Part shown: positions 33,891 through 44,500 of the stretch, one piece after another
How positions within the stretch are numbered: the first letter of the stretch is position 1
How the letters are laid out: each line of letters begins with the position of its first letter
Assembly (NCBI GenBank): GCA_027919835.1
Contig: JANVFP010000034.1
Span: forward strand, 372,001 to 436,000
Source: Lentinula raphanica
Taxonomy: Eukaryota > Basidiomycota > Agaricomycetes > Agaricales > Omphalotaceae
Reading direction: 5' to 3'
DNA length: 64,000 nucleotides
Translations under genes and position numbers: made by a program
Notes under the pieces: model-generated
What the model saw: the letters and a program-made list of their open reading frames with translations, nothing else
Database searches by the model: none
Told to the model about the DNA's origin: nothing

Positions 33891-35569
33891 TTAAGGATCC
33901 ATAAATGTGGGACGGTACCACCAGTAACTTGAATCTCGCTCCTTCAAACGACCTGTGCTGTATGCTATCGGCAATGTCTCTGCTAATATAGTCTCCGGCA
34001 AATCAAATGTAACCCATTCCACTCGAGACCATCCCATTGACTCTGGTATTTCAGAAGGAATGCAAACTAGACTTTCTAGAATCTCATCTACTGATGCAGA
34101 GAGTAGGAATCCCCGGGTACCTAACTGAGCATTAGGTCCAAGTGAGATGTGTAATGATTTGACCACTTGAATGATCGGCAATGAACCATCAAGTTTATAG
34201 AAACTGTTAGACAGAGATTCAACCATGTCATGGAGGTGGGTCCAAGTGAGATAGATAGAATGCAAAACAAGCTGTAAGCATTCCAGTTTTGGGAAGAAAG
34301 AGAACTTGAGTTGGAGATCACAGGCTGCAAACAAATTAGACTTGATCATGCATAGACAGCAGAGATTAGCAAAAGGGACTAACTTGAGCGATTCAGATCA
34401 AGGGTTAGATGAGTCAAAGACCCTTGTAACTTGGAAAACATGAACATGTAATCATAATCCCTTGGCATCACAGTCAGAGCAAGGTGTGTCAAGCCCCTCA
34501 CAGAGAATACACCATGATTGAAGATGCAATCTTCGATTAAACTGGTGGATTCTAAGTCAAACCCTTGAAGATAGAGCCGCTCAAGGTACGGAGCAGAAGA
34601 TTTCTGTGGCAGGCAATTATCACCGAGCATGGCATGTGGTACTTCTTCACCTGAAGGATATACCGCAGGGTCTAATGATAAGAAGTCATTGGAGCCTTCA
34701 GGTCGAACGAGATGAAAACTAGGATAGAAAGGCTGTCGTAAACCTCCGAGGGATAATGAATGGATATTTGGGCCAAGCTTGGCCAGAAGATCAAGAAGAA
34801 CATCTCCATTCGAAGTTGAATTGTAATGCTTTAATTGGAAGCCAGGATATTCATTGATGGAGACGTGGTCGAGGGTATTGGCATTGGAGTCGATGAGCAG
34901 AGCTAGCTGATGACCCGGCCAATGAGCAGGGTTTGTCGAACCCATGATTTGTCCACGTTCCGAAGGCGGCGTCCAGCTGAAGACACTCCAATCGATGTGG
35001 ATGAACTTTAGGGCTCTGAATGGTAATGCATGAATACCGGTACCGCGTCCCCAAGGTAGATCTATTGCGTCCCAACGAGCCTTCTGTCTCTGCCAAAACT
35101 CTTCCTTCGACGATGACGTCCGTATGAGACGACATTGTGAAGCATATTCGTCGCCACCAAATCCAAGCCAATTGTGAAGATAATCCACCACAGTTACGTG
35201 TTGAGCACCTACTCGCACATCAGACAGCAGTCGACAACCTTGAACATAGGGAAGGACGTTCGTGATGGAAGATAAGAATGACACTGTAGGCTGAGGATTT
35301 TGCCCAAGAGACGAACGTAGGAACCGTATTTCATGAAAATCTAGGTAAAGATCAGACATTACTGGATCAGAGCCTCTACGCTTTATTTCAGCGTAGTCTT
35401 CACAAATCGCCTGTATATCCTGAGGAACAAGAGTGAGGTAGCGAAAGAGATGGAAGCGAGCTCGTTGTAGCCATGATCTGCCTACAAGAGACAGAGTATT
35501 GAGGTCTTTAGATGAGTCGTAGAATTCGTCGACGATCCGATCAATGAGTTCCTGAGGGAGATTGGACAT
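33891..35569 (-). CDS. F-box-like protein, 539 aa, 2 exons
   Basis: Exons on the minus strand are 35569-34384 and 34324-33891 (540 codons), joined across a 59-nt intron with donor GTTAGT. The protein begins with the F-box helix NLPQELIDRIVDEFYDSS and continues as irregular leucine-rich segments (for example TLSLVGRSWLQRARFHLFRYLTL and APYLERLYLQGFDLESTSL). It is a different subfamily from the gene at 23928. It is presumed to be a substrate receptor of an SCF ubiquitin ligase by family. The stop codon is only 31 bp from the right LTR of element 1, so the native 3' UTR or terminator is probably displaced by the insertion. Confidence 0.85.
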
Positions 35570-36486
35570 CGTGGTACTCGTTGAACTGGCGTTGAACGAA
35601 CAAAGTTCGTCGTCAGGCGGAGTTTCAAAAGCGGCCCATAAGGACTCCAGGGTGAAGTTGCGGTAACTTTAATTCTCACTCTAGTCTCTCGCACCAACAT
35701 CATCGATCGTCCAGTCCGCGTCTCTGCACTTGTGTTTCTGTACGCCTTGCGCTATCCAAGTCGATCTAACACTCACAACCGTCAGAGTATCTTCTCCACC
35801 TTCTCGTCTTTGCAAGGCATCTTTTCAGGTCTTTCTCATGCGGACAGCGTCACGTTCGCTGGCAGACCATTCTGACTAGGCTTAGAAGAAGATTATCAAT
35901 ATACTGGCTTTTGGTGCGCATTTGTCGTTAACACCTTTACTCAATCACAATGAATATGCGCTCCTCTTTAGGTCTATAGTCCCATCGATAATGAGTAATC
36001 AAGCTACACCGAGCACTCGTAGTACTCATATATACAGGCCTCAACATGCCCAATGCTTGAGACCATAGGTCGACCTCGATCACGAGAATGTGTCAACCAG
36101 GACCTCAAAGTGCCTTGTGAGTCTCTTTCATTTGGAGCCATGTCGCAAGAGTACGATAGCAATAAGAGCTGATAACAGCCTCCGGGTGACGCGTATCCAC
36201 GCTAACAGGATAATGGACGCGAGCCCTTAATCCAGCTATCGTCAAGGAGATTACGAAGATATCGTTTTCGCATATTCCTGTGGCCAGTAGCACGAGCCGG
36301 ACAAAACGAGGGATCTCTGAAGCATTCACTCGCCATATAAAGTTATAAAGGGAAACTTATTGCCGGTCGAAAGCGTGCTGCGGATGACTTCATCATCGCG
36401 TCCTACCCTCCCTAAACACAAGTTCATTCAATGCGACTCTAGCTTCTTCAAGGTCGTCCGACAAGCGAAGTTTGAATCCGCTAATG
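35570..36486. other. intergenic spacer between F-box gene and element 2
   Basis: This 917-bp region contains the promoter side of the minus-strand F-box gene and ends at the target duplication TAATG (36482-36486) of element 2. No gene is recognised. Confidence 0.5.
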
Positions 36487-36793
36487 TGTCGCGGTAGCTT
36501 ATCGAGATAAGGGGAACGCGACAAGAAAATCAGAATCTTCAAGAATACTTAGCTTTGAGAGTTCTCAAGAGCACGCAGAACTAGCAGGATCAAGTTATGC
36601 GATTCGAAAAGAGTCCCCGAAGAGTACAGAGTAGCTAAGCCTATATACTCGACGGAATAAAGATCAAGAGTGATCGACGAAAGTCCTGCGTACTGAGTCA
36701 GAATCTAATATGAGTCAATAATCTAACCGGAGTGAAAATGGTCTGCGGTCGGAAGTGGAAGGAAAGCTCGGATAGTCCGAGGTGGTTGTGGCA
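36487..36793 (-). repeat. 3' LTR of element 2
   Basis: This 307-bp LTR is identical by eye to 45001-45307. In element orientation it begins TGCCAC and ends CGCGACA. A purine-rich GGGAGGGCG just inside (36796-36804, minus) is the likely polypurine tract. Confidence 0.93.
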
Positions 36794-36883
36794 TACGCCC
36801 TCCCGGAATTTGAGCAAATTTCGAATCTAGAAGAGAAGAAAAAAATTAGTAAGTTGAAGAGAAATATGGACGTAGACCATACT

Positions 36884-39800
36884 TCAGGTCCCAGAAGGAC
36901 CCGCGACATCACTCGCGTTGTCCATAGAGCTGTCATCGTCGCGATTGGAACGAAGACGCCACATCTTCATCTTGTCCGTAAGGCTGACCGTGGATCCGGC
37001 TTCGCTAGCAGCATAACGCTCAGCTCCACGTACAGACCTAGGCGGTTTGTTGAGTTTCTGCTGAGCACGCCACAACTTCTGTTTGTGAATCTTGAGAAGG
37101 CTGTCATGCAAGCTCATGGTGATGATGCCCTGATCGAAATGATGAACATCGAGGAGCTTGCGAAGTTCTTCGTTACGTCCACCCTGAGCACGAGAGGGCT
37201 TCGGGTAGGCCTTCTTCACATCCACGAAGACATTACCGGAGATGGCTTCGAGTTCAACGAGGATCTTGATCTGTTCAGCGGTGAAGATACACTCGTAAGT
37301 GACAGGGGATTCAGCCTTCTCGACGGTGCCATTCGCGGCGATAGAAAAGTTCGCAGGAGAGGTCGAAGGAATGTATGCGAAGAGGGTTCGAACGATTTCC
37401 TCATAACGATCGGGGAGACCTTTCTCCATCTTCCATCGACGACCGAGTGCGAGAGAAGCCAGGACACATTCAATCATCTCCTCGAACGACACATTCAAGG
37501 GTTCGGGGTTGGAACGACGCGTGATCTTAAAACACTGTTTGTCCCAGTCGGTAGTAACCTCAGCCAACGCTTGCAAGAAGAACGGAGGCGCAGGAGGGGT
37601 AGGGGCAGAAGATGCTGGAGCAGAGGGCTCAACAGACATAATGGCGGTGAGGGGAATACCTCCAGATAAGCGTCTCTGGTATTTATGGTCCACCCACTCG
37701 ATAGAACCTGTGAACAAATGACTCGTTCCTTCAATCGGAACCTCACCGTTATTGACACTGAGGAGTTCAGAGATATTGGAAATGCCCAGGGCCTCAAAGT
37801 ACTCCTTTAGTGGCTCCAGATTTTGAATTTTGGCGTACGGCAGCCATGTTGAGTCACCAGATTTCCACAGAATCTTGAACATAGCGTCCGAGCGACTGCC
37901 CTTGTGAGTCAAAACTCTGTCAACTTGCCATTCACCCTCGTCAGTTCCAAGGAGTTGCTCATAGGATCGACCTGGGAACCGACGGTCGTCATTCGGAATA
38001 TGGATTCTAAGCAGCGATGCGTGAAAAACATCATGTACTCCACGTCGCTTGAGGTCCGCAGGGAGCTCCAAGCGATAAGATGTTTCGCCAAGTGTCTGGA
38101 TGATTTTGAAAGGACCAATGAATTTCGGAAGAAGTTTACGGGCTAAACCCCTAGTGAAAGATAAGTTCGTAGTCGATAGGTAGACAAGATCCCCATTCTG
38201 GAATGGAGAAGGGATTCTGCGCCGGTTTTCATCTCTAGTTTGCTTCACACGGTGAGCCAGAAGGCTATCGTGAGCGGCGATTATAGCAGCCTTCATGTTC
38301 TCAGCAAACTTCTTCACACCTGGAAATTCCAAAGGTTGAGGGTTGTTCCATAGGAAAGATCGCGGAATACGACCACTATTCAGGAAGAAAGGAGCGAATC
38401 CAGTAGACTCCGACCTGGCAAGGTTGATTGCAAACTCAACTGCGGGAAGCTTTGAAACCCAGTCAGTCTGAAATTCGTTAACACACTGTCGTAACATTTG
38501 GGTGATCGTCCGATTCGCCCGCTCGGTCAATCCATCAGTCTGTGGGTGGTAAGAGCTGGACAAACGCAGCTGAGTGCCAATCAGTTTGTGCAAGTGAGAC
38601 CAGAAACGCGATGTAAAGAGAGAGTCTCGGTCACTAACGATGACCCTTGGCAAGCCATGGTGTTTGTACACCTCAGAAAAGACTAGCTCCGCCACATCAA
38701 CAGCCCCATAGTCGATTCGACTCGCAACTAGGTGAACCATGCCCGTTAAGTGATCTACGATGGTAGTTATGGAGTCGAACGAACCATCCCTGTTAGAACT
38801 CAATGGCAAAGGACCCACAAAGTCCATACCTATCACGTCCCATGGTTCACTAGGGACCGGCAGTGTTTTTAACAGCCCATAAGGCTTGTGATTCGACGAT
38901 TTGGAAGTAGCACAGGTTACACAAGACTCACAGTAAGATTGAACGTCCGACGCCATTGATTTCCACCAAACGTGGTCTCGTAAGTATGCCAACGTTTTAC
39001 GTGCACTGAGATGGGCCAGGATAGAATGAGCCTCGCGAATGATAACCTCACGAAGGCTACGTCCGTCCGTAAGTATCTGTGGAATGCATAGCAAACGGCG
39101 GTCAAACATCTTGATGAACACACATCCGTCCGTGATTTCAAAATTACGAAAATGTTTCGGATTGGCGATAACTGGAGCAAAGGTAGAGTCCCCGGAATAA
39201 TTGTTCTGTACCAGTTTGGTGACATCAGCGCCCAGGGGAGAGTCCTTTAAGAGATGAAGGAAAGAGGAATCCACAGGCTGGGTTTCCGTGGGCGAACGAG
39301 TGGGTGAACGAGGGTGATCAACAATATCAGGTGATCCCGAAGTAGAAGGATCAGAGTGATCCGCGGAAGCAATTTTGGGTAACGCCTCATGTACGTGTTG
39401 ATCCCCGATCAACGAGTCCACAGGTGGTGGTTGGGTTCTCCCCACCACCTCAGGACGTGCTCTGCCACGTCCGGTATCCTTCTTCTCCTTTCTTTCTCTC
39501 TCTTCCATTTCGGCCCTCTTAGCAGAGGGACGTCTATTCTTCCGAAGCTCCATGGCATGGACATACACCTCGTCCGGGATGGAACACGTTGCTTCAGTAT
39601 CCACCAGCAATGGCATCATTATCGTCGACAATTCCAACCTATCATTAGTCAAGACATCGTGATACGTGTATTCCAACCGCGATCTCACAGTCCCCGGAGC
39701 GTCATTAGAATATATACGCGAGAGAGCGTCGGCGAAGACATTATCATGCCCAGGTATGTACTTGATCTGGAAATCGAATTCCGCTATCTTTTCTAACCAA

Positions 39801-40870
39801 CGGGCTTGTCTACCAGATAAATCCTTCTGTTCTATGAGATGAATGAGACCCTTGTGGTCTGTTACCCATACAAAGGATACACCCTGCAAGATATCTCGGT
39901 GTCGAAGCATTGTCTCTACTCCGGCAAGCATCTCAATTTCGTGTACCGGATAATTCTGCTGAGCAGGGTTTAGCTTAGCGGAGTAAAACGCAGCGACAGT
40001 AGCATCTTTATTCCAAGCACTTCCCTGCAGGATACACCCAGACACACCGGTAGCACACCCATCTGTCACCATCCAGACTGGAGGCGCACCCTCGGAGTAA
40101 TCTAAGGGCACCCGATGGTGCATCTTCGAACGACAAGTCAGGTCCTTTATCTGCTGGAACGCCCTTTCCTCGTTGAAACCCCAGCGAAACGGAACTGTAT
40201 CACCGGTGATAGCGCTCAAGTGACCCATAGGGATTCGAACACTTGCGATGTCATCAGCAAGGTATCCGACAGAGCCCAGGAACCCTCTAAGTAGGTCCCG
40301 ATTGGTTGGTGTCTTCCATTTCGAAATGGCGTCTACTTTGTCGGGATCCATCCGAACTCCTTCATCATCAACTATTCGACCCAAAATTCGCAGTTCCGAC
40401 GCGAGGAAGTTCAATTTAGATTCACTCAAGTAGAGTTTTTCTCGCACAAGAACATCGATGATTAACTTAACATGAGTAACATGGTCTTCCAGGGTGTCCG
40501 AATACACGATGATATCATCAAGATAGACGTCCATAAAACGTCCAAGATATGAGGAGAACAAAAAATTCATTAAGGTCTGATACGTCGAAGGTGCGTTGCA
40601 ATCACCCTGTTGGATTACCAAACTAACCATATTGCCATCCGGCGTAGAAACAGCTGATTTATACACGTCTTCTGGAGCAATCCTGATTTGCTCATAGGCG
40701 TCCTTCCCATCCATCGTTGAATGAAAACGTGCACGCGCAGCGCGACGTAGGATGCCGTCGATATCAGGCAGAGGAGAAGCCAACTTCCTCGTGTTGGCGT
40801 TTCTTCGCCGGAGATCGGCTACCACCCGGAGTCGATTCTTCACTCTTGATATATGCGTCCCTCTTCTCAA
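36884..40870 (-). CDS. element 2 RT-RNase H-integrase-chromodomain with C-terminal extension
   Basis: The frame has 1328 codons but no native start; it opens where a deletion has removed part of the RT N-terminus. Reverse transcriptase shows VVADLRRRNANTRKLASPLP and the YLDD box near residue 116. RNase H follows (VWVTDHKGLIHLIEQ, FADALSR). Integrase has H-H-C-C at about 620-650 and the D, D, E residues in GMDFVG (about 682), SDRD (about 746) and LTERAN (about 783). A GPFKI barrel follows, then a chromodomain (about 975-1025). Roughly 300 further residues follow with no recognised domain, including a Pro/Ala linker and a basic C-terminus. This ORF is in the same frame as Gag, while the protease is in a different one. 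Confidence 0.88.
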   Translation of the reverse strand: MRRGTHISRVKNRLRVVADLRRRNANTRKLASPLPDIDGILRRAARARFHSTMDGKDAYEQIRIAPEDVYKSAVSTPDGNMVSLVIQQGDCNAPSTYQTLMNFLFSSYLGRFMDVYLDDIIVYSDTLEDHVTHVKLIIDVLVREKLYLSESKLNFLASELRILGRIVDDEGVRMDPDKVDAISKWKTPTNRDLLRGFLGSVGYLADDIASVRIPMGHLSAITGDTVPFRWGFNEERAFQQIKDLTCRSKMHHRVPLDYSEGAPPVWMVTDGCATGVSGCILQGSAWNKDATVAAFYSAKLNPAQQNYPVHEIEMLAGVETMLRHRDILQGVSFVWVTDHKGLIHLIEQKDLSGRQARWLEKIAEFDFQIKYIPGHDNVFADALSRIYSNDAPGTVRSRLEYTYHDVLTNDRLELSTIMMPLLVDTEATCSIPDEVYVHAMELRKNRRPSAKRAEMEERERKEKKDTGRGRARPEVVGRTQPPPVDSLIGDQHVHEALPKIASADHSDPSTSGSPDIVDHPRSPTRSPTETQPVDSSFLHLLKDSPLGADVTKLVQNNYSGDSTFAPVIANPKHFRNFEITDGCVFIKMFDRRLLCIPQILTDGRSLREVIIREAHSILAHLSARKTLAYLRDHVWWKSMASDVQSYCESCVTCATSKSSNHKPYGLLKTLPVPSEPWDVIGMDFVGPLPLSSNRDGSFDSITTIVDHLTGMVHLVASRIDYGAVDVAELVFSEVYKHHGLPRVIVSDRDSLFTSRFWSHLHKLIGTQLRLSSSYHPQTDGLTERANRTITQMLRQCVNEFQTDWVSKLPAVEFAINLARSESTGFAPFFLNSGRIPRSFLWNNPQPLEFPGVKKFAENMKAAIIAAHDSLLAHRVKQTRDENRRRIPSPFQNGDLVYLSTTNLSFTRGLARKLLPKFIGPFKIIQTLGETSYRLELPADLKRRGVHDVFHASLLRIHIPNDDRRFPGRSYEQLLGTDEGEWQVDRVLTHKGSRSDAMFKILWKSGDSTWLPYAKIQNLEPLKEYFEALGISNISELLSVNNGEVPIEGTSHLFTGSIEWVDHKYQRRLSGGIPLTAIMSVEPSAPASSAPTPPAPPFFLQALAEVTTDWDKQCFKITRRSNPEPLNVSFEEMIECVLASLALGRRWKMEKGLPDRYEEIVRTLFAYIPSTSPANFSIAANGTVEKAESPVTYECIFTAEQIKILVELEAISGNVFVDVKKAYPKPSRAQGGRNEELRKLLDVHHFDQGIITMSLHDSLLKIHKQKLWRAQQKLNKPPRSVRGAERYAASEAGSTVSLTDKMKMWRLRSNRDDDSSMDNASDVAGPSGT

Positions 40871-41504
40871 CCCAATCCTCCCGGAACTTCTCAGGTAATC
40901 GCGACGGCCTCCAGGGAATAATCAAGGAGTCATCAATCAGTGGTATGCGGTGGTTGATCTCCCTTAAAGGAGGCAACTCCGTTTCCGCCATCGTACGACA
41001 CAAGGGACGAGCATAGGCCCGCAGTTCCTCTCTTGCCTTTTCCAACTTGCTGTCATCGATTTGCACGGCCTGCGAAGCAATTTGCGAGACCGTGGGACCC
41101 CTGAGAGGTAAGCATTCGTTGCTCCCTATAACCACACGGGAAGGATTAAATCCAATGGTTACACTGTGCTGAAACATCCAGTCAGTACCCAGAATCAGTG
41201 GATAGTTGATATTTGCCACATCAAATGTTCGTTCCTCATCAATGGACTGGTACTCAAACCTTGCAAACACCCGTCGATTGATCTTCGAGCGAGAACCCTG
41301 GACCGCTAATTGCAATGTGAGTGGCGGTTCGACCGTTTCAACGCGGAACCTGAGTTGATCCAGCAAGGTAGTACTTATAAAGGTACCCAAAGAACCAGAA
41401 TCCAGGAGAGCTGTGACAGGATGCTCGTTGATTCGTACTACGATCACAATGGGACGGGCGACCTTTCTACCGGGATCTCTAACGCGCGCGGCATTCCTCT
41501 GCAA
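40764..41504 (-). CDS. element 2 protease and RT N-terminus (frame -1 to Gag)
   Basis: The frame carries a retroviral-type aspartic protease with the active site ALLDSGSLGTFIS and the strand LILGTDWMF. It continues into the RT N-terminus (FREDWVEKRDAYIKS), after which it runs into out-of-frame sequence and stops. It overlaps the following pol frame by 107 nt. The reading frame is open upstream of 41504, overlapping the end of Gag by roughly 80 nt and encoding sequence such as YLLRQLITSRAYCGFTEVIQ. In an active copy it would therefore be made as a Gag fusion by frame change or splicing. I see no classic XXXYYYZ slippery heptamer in the overlap. Confidence 0.82.
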   Translation of the reverse strand: MQRNAARVRDPGRKVARPIVIVVRINEHPVTALLDSGSLGTFISTTLLDQLRFRVETVEPPLTLQLAVQGSRSKINRRVFARFEYQSIDEERTFDVANINYPLILGTDWMFQHSVTIGFNPSRVVIGSNECLPLRGPTVSQIASQAVQIDDSKLEKAREELRAYARPLCRTMAETELPPLREINHRIPLIDDSLIIPWRPSRLPEKFREDWVEKRDAYIKSEESTPGGSRSPAKKRQHEEVGFSSA

Positions 41505-41548
41505 GCTCGGGTACTGGTCGGCGGGAATTTGAACTCCATTGAGTTGAA

Positions 41549-44500
41549 TTACCTCCGTGAAGCCACAGTAAGCTCGGCTCGTAATAAGTTGTCGTAGGAG
41601 ATACTGATCCCAGGTTGAGCTCCCGCGGGTTCATCCCCATCCAAGAGGCTGAAAAACTCTTCTAGGAAAGGCGGTTCCTGCCACATATCCCAGGCAAAGC
41701 ATTCCCGGAAAAGACCCACGAGACGTTTTCGATACCATCGATAGACATCAAAGCGTGGATCATCGATCAAGTTCAAAGACAACGGCCACCTCAACTTCAA
41801 CAGTCGGTCCTCCACCACATAGTGCCGGCAGCAGGAAACGGACTCGAAGCAGTTAAACCGTTGCTCACCCGTCTCCCCAAAGAGATAATGCTCCGCTGAA
41901 AGATAGGGCAGATATCTGCCAGGGTAGTCCTCGGATCCATTCAGGATCTGAGCAATCCTCTTTCCTCTCGGATCTCCCATCGTCTTCGAAATTCCATTCT
42001 GGAAGTGGAGGATGGAGCCCTCAGGATGCTCCCTTACTCGGTTGAACCATTCGACTGGCCTGAAATCAGGATCAAGCAACGTTCTAGAATCAATACAGTA
42101 ATCGCCTTCATCTAAGGTCGAATCCAGCAAGATATATTCGGTGTCCGAAACGCGCACCGCACAGAATCTCTCCACATCAGTGAAGGATTCGTCGGTCTCA
42201 TCCTCTCCAGGGTACGGAGCCCCCTTGTGCAGCAAGAATTCGAATTGTTCAGCAACTGGATCGCCGAAACACCGTTGTTGAGGATCATTCCGGAATCCAA
42301 AGTGTGAGTTATTCAACTCATTGTGAAGGCCTCGGCCTCGTAGTTCCTTCTTCCAGAAGCCTAAATGTTCCTTCTTCAGCGCAAAGATTGAATGCTTTCC
42401 ACCCAAGTCACGTATACTGCGTATGAGTGAGGGATCGTAGTTATCCCTCACTCTCAAAAACAGGTAGGAAGAGTCCTCCCATTCAGGATGAAGGTATGGC
42501 TCACCACGCTTCGTAGCGTATTCCTCCTCCGAATCGGTCTCGTAAGTTTCCGCATCGCTTTCGGAAGCATCCGAAGAGCAGTCATCATCTGCATCATAGT
42601 ACACTGCTTCCACGGCCGAATACGACGCTTTCACTACCGGGACTACCGCTTCATCGTCCGTAGGCTCGCCCTCCAGATCACAATCCCTTTGCAGGGGGTT
42701 CACGGGTCGTTCACCCACGTTCGCGAAGTTCTCGATTGGGAATACATCTTGCATTGATACATCGGAGTCACTTCCACTTTCATCTGAATAGTAAGTGTCT
42801 TCCACATCCTGGAACCAATCTATGTGGTTGAGAGACATTTCTACCACTTCAGCCTCGTCTGAACTCCCATCAATGAGCTCGAACTCCATGTTGTAAGTAG
42901 TGAGTCCAGGTGGACCGCTACTTTTCCTCGCATCAGGCTGTACTGAGTTTCTCTTAGGACAGTCGCGTGAACGATGCCCTGCCTCCCCGCATTCGAAACA
43001 TTTCCCTGCAGCTCGATACTCATTCTTTTGTTGTTCGGTAAGTCGGTTCCCTTTCTCTGAACCTTTTGGGAAAGAAGACTGACTTCCTTTCTCAGGATTC
43101 TTGTCTTTTCCTGTAAAGGAGTTCCGCTGCGTGTTCGCATTCCACCTCGAACCCGAAGAGCGCGAGGCTTCAGTCTGGCCCTTAGGGCTATCCTTCTCGG
43201 TACTGTTAAAGGTACGCCCTCCGAACCGACGCTTCGAATTGAAGCCTGAATTCGATACAGAGCCCTCCGTCTTCAGTGAGGTCTTCCCCACATTTTCTAT
43301 AAGCTCTACTTTCTCTGCATCCTCAATGATGTCCAATAACGAGCTTGTTTCCGGGGTATGCCCCATTCTTAACAAGCCTTTGGTAATGGTCGGCTGGAAA
43401 CTATCCCACAAGAAGATGATTTTATGGCGTTCATCAAGGGTACCGGCGGTATTACACAAATCATTGAAGAAACCGACATGCTCTCGTACTCGACGGGTCC
43501 CTTGCTGCAAGCTTACGAGCTTACGACGCTGCTCGGTGCGGAAATCAATCGGAAAGGTAAAGTCATACAATTTCTCATAGAAGTCCTTCAACGTCCATTG
43601 ACTCGCATTCTCCCCGCAGATACGTTCGAAGAAAGTGTAAGCCTTTCCCTTCAAGAATCGGGAGGCTACCTCGACTTGACGATAATCCGGAACCCTGCCA
43701 TCCTCAAGATACGCAATAATCTCTCTCATATTTCGTTGGAAGGACCGCAGATTCGCAGACCCGTCGAAGATTTCGGTGGGTTTCAACGGTTTGATATTCA
43801 TACCCTTGGCTTTCCAAGTGGGTTTCTCATCTTGCCAAGGTTCGTTCTCCTTGTCAGAATCTGAGTAATAGTCCCGGTCGGCGATTCTCATTTGATTGAA
43901 AAGCTTCCCGACGTGACTAGAGGGAGCTATCAATTCAGAGGGTTGTCCGGGTAATTTTCTCGTATTTTCAACAGAAATTCTAACCCGTTTCGGTTCAGGT
44001 TCATCAATTACGATAGGAATGTCCTGAAGCACTTCCGGTTCTTCCAACTCTCGTTTGACTTTCTTCTCAAAGAGTTCTCGTTTGAACTCCTCAAGTTGTT
44101 CCTTCATCTTCGTCTCGAAGCGTTCAGTTTCCTGGAGTTGCCAGGTCTGAAACTCCTCAAACATTTCGTGCATCTGGGAGCGCTTCTCCCTCGAATCTTC
44201 CTTTTTCTTAGCTCGGGCATTTCCCAAACTAGCAAAAATCTGAGCTTGGACATCCGGATTCATTTCGTCATGGTCTAGCTGAGTAGCTCCCCAGTTTCGG
44301 GGATCAACAGCCTTTCCTTTACCAGAAGACGGTCCCTCACCATGGGACTCCTCGTCATCGGCCATGATTCTCACAGAGTTCTGACGTCGCGTGAAATTTT
44401 CACGCTGCTCGTCATTCAAAGCGGCTTCAGCCATCTTTACCGTGAGCTCTTGTTCAGGGCTCAAAAAATTTCCATTGACAGTTTCTACAGGGTTGATATC

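Noticed and set aside
36782..37669. 295-codon plus-strand frame inside element 2
   Set aside because: It is the antisense shadow of the pol C-terminal extension and starts inside the 3' LTR. Unlike the antisense ORF of element 1, it has no intron or independent support.
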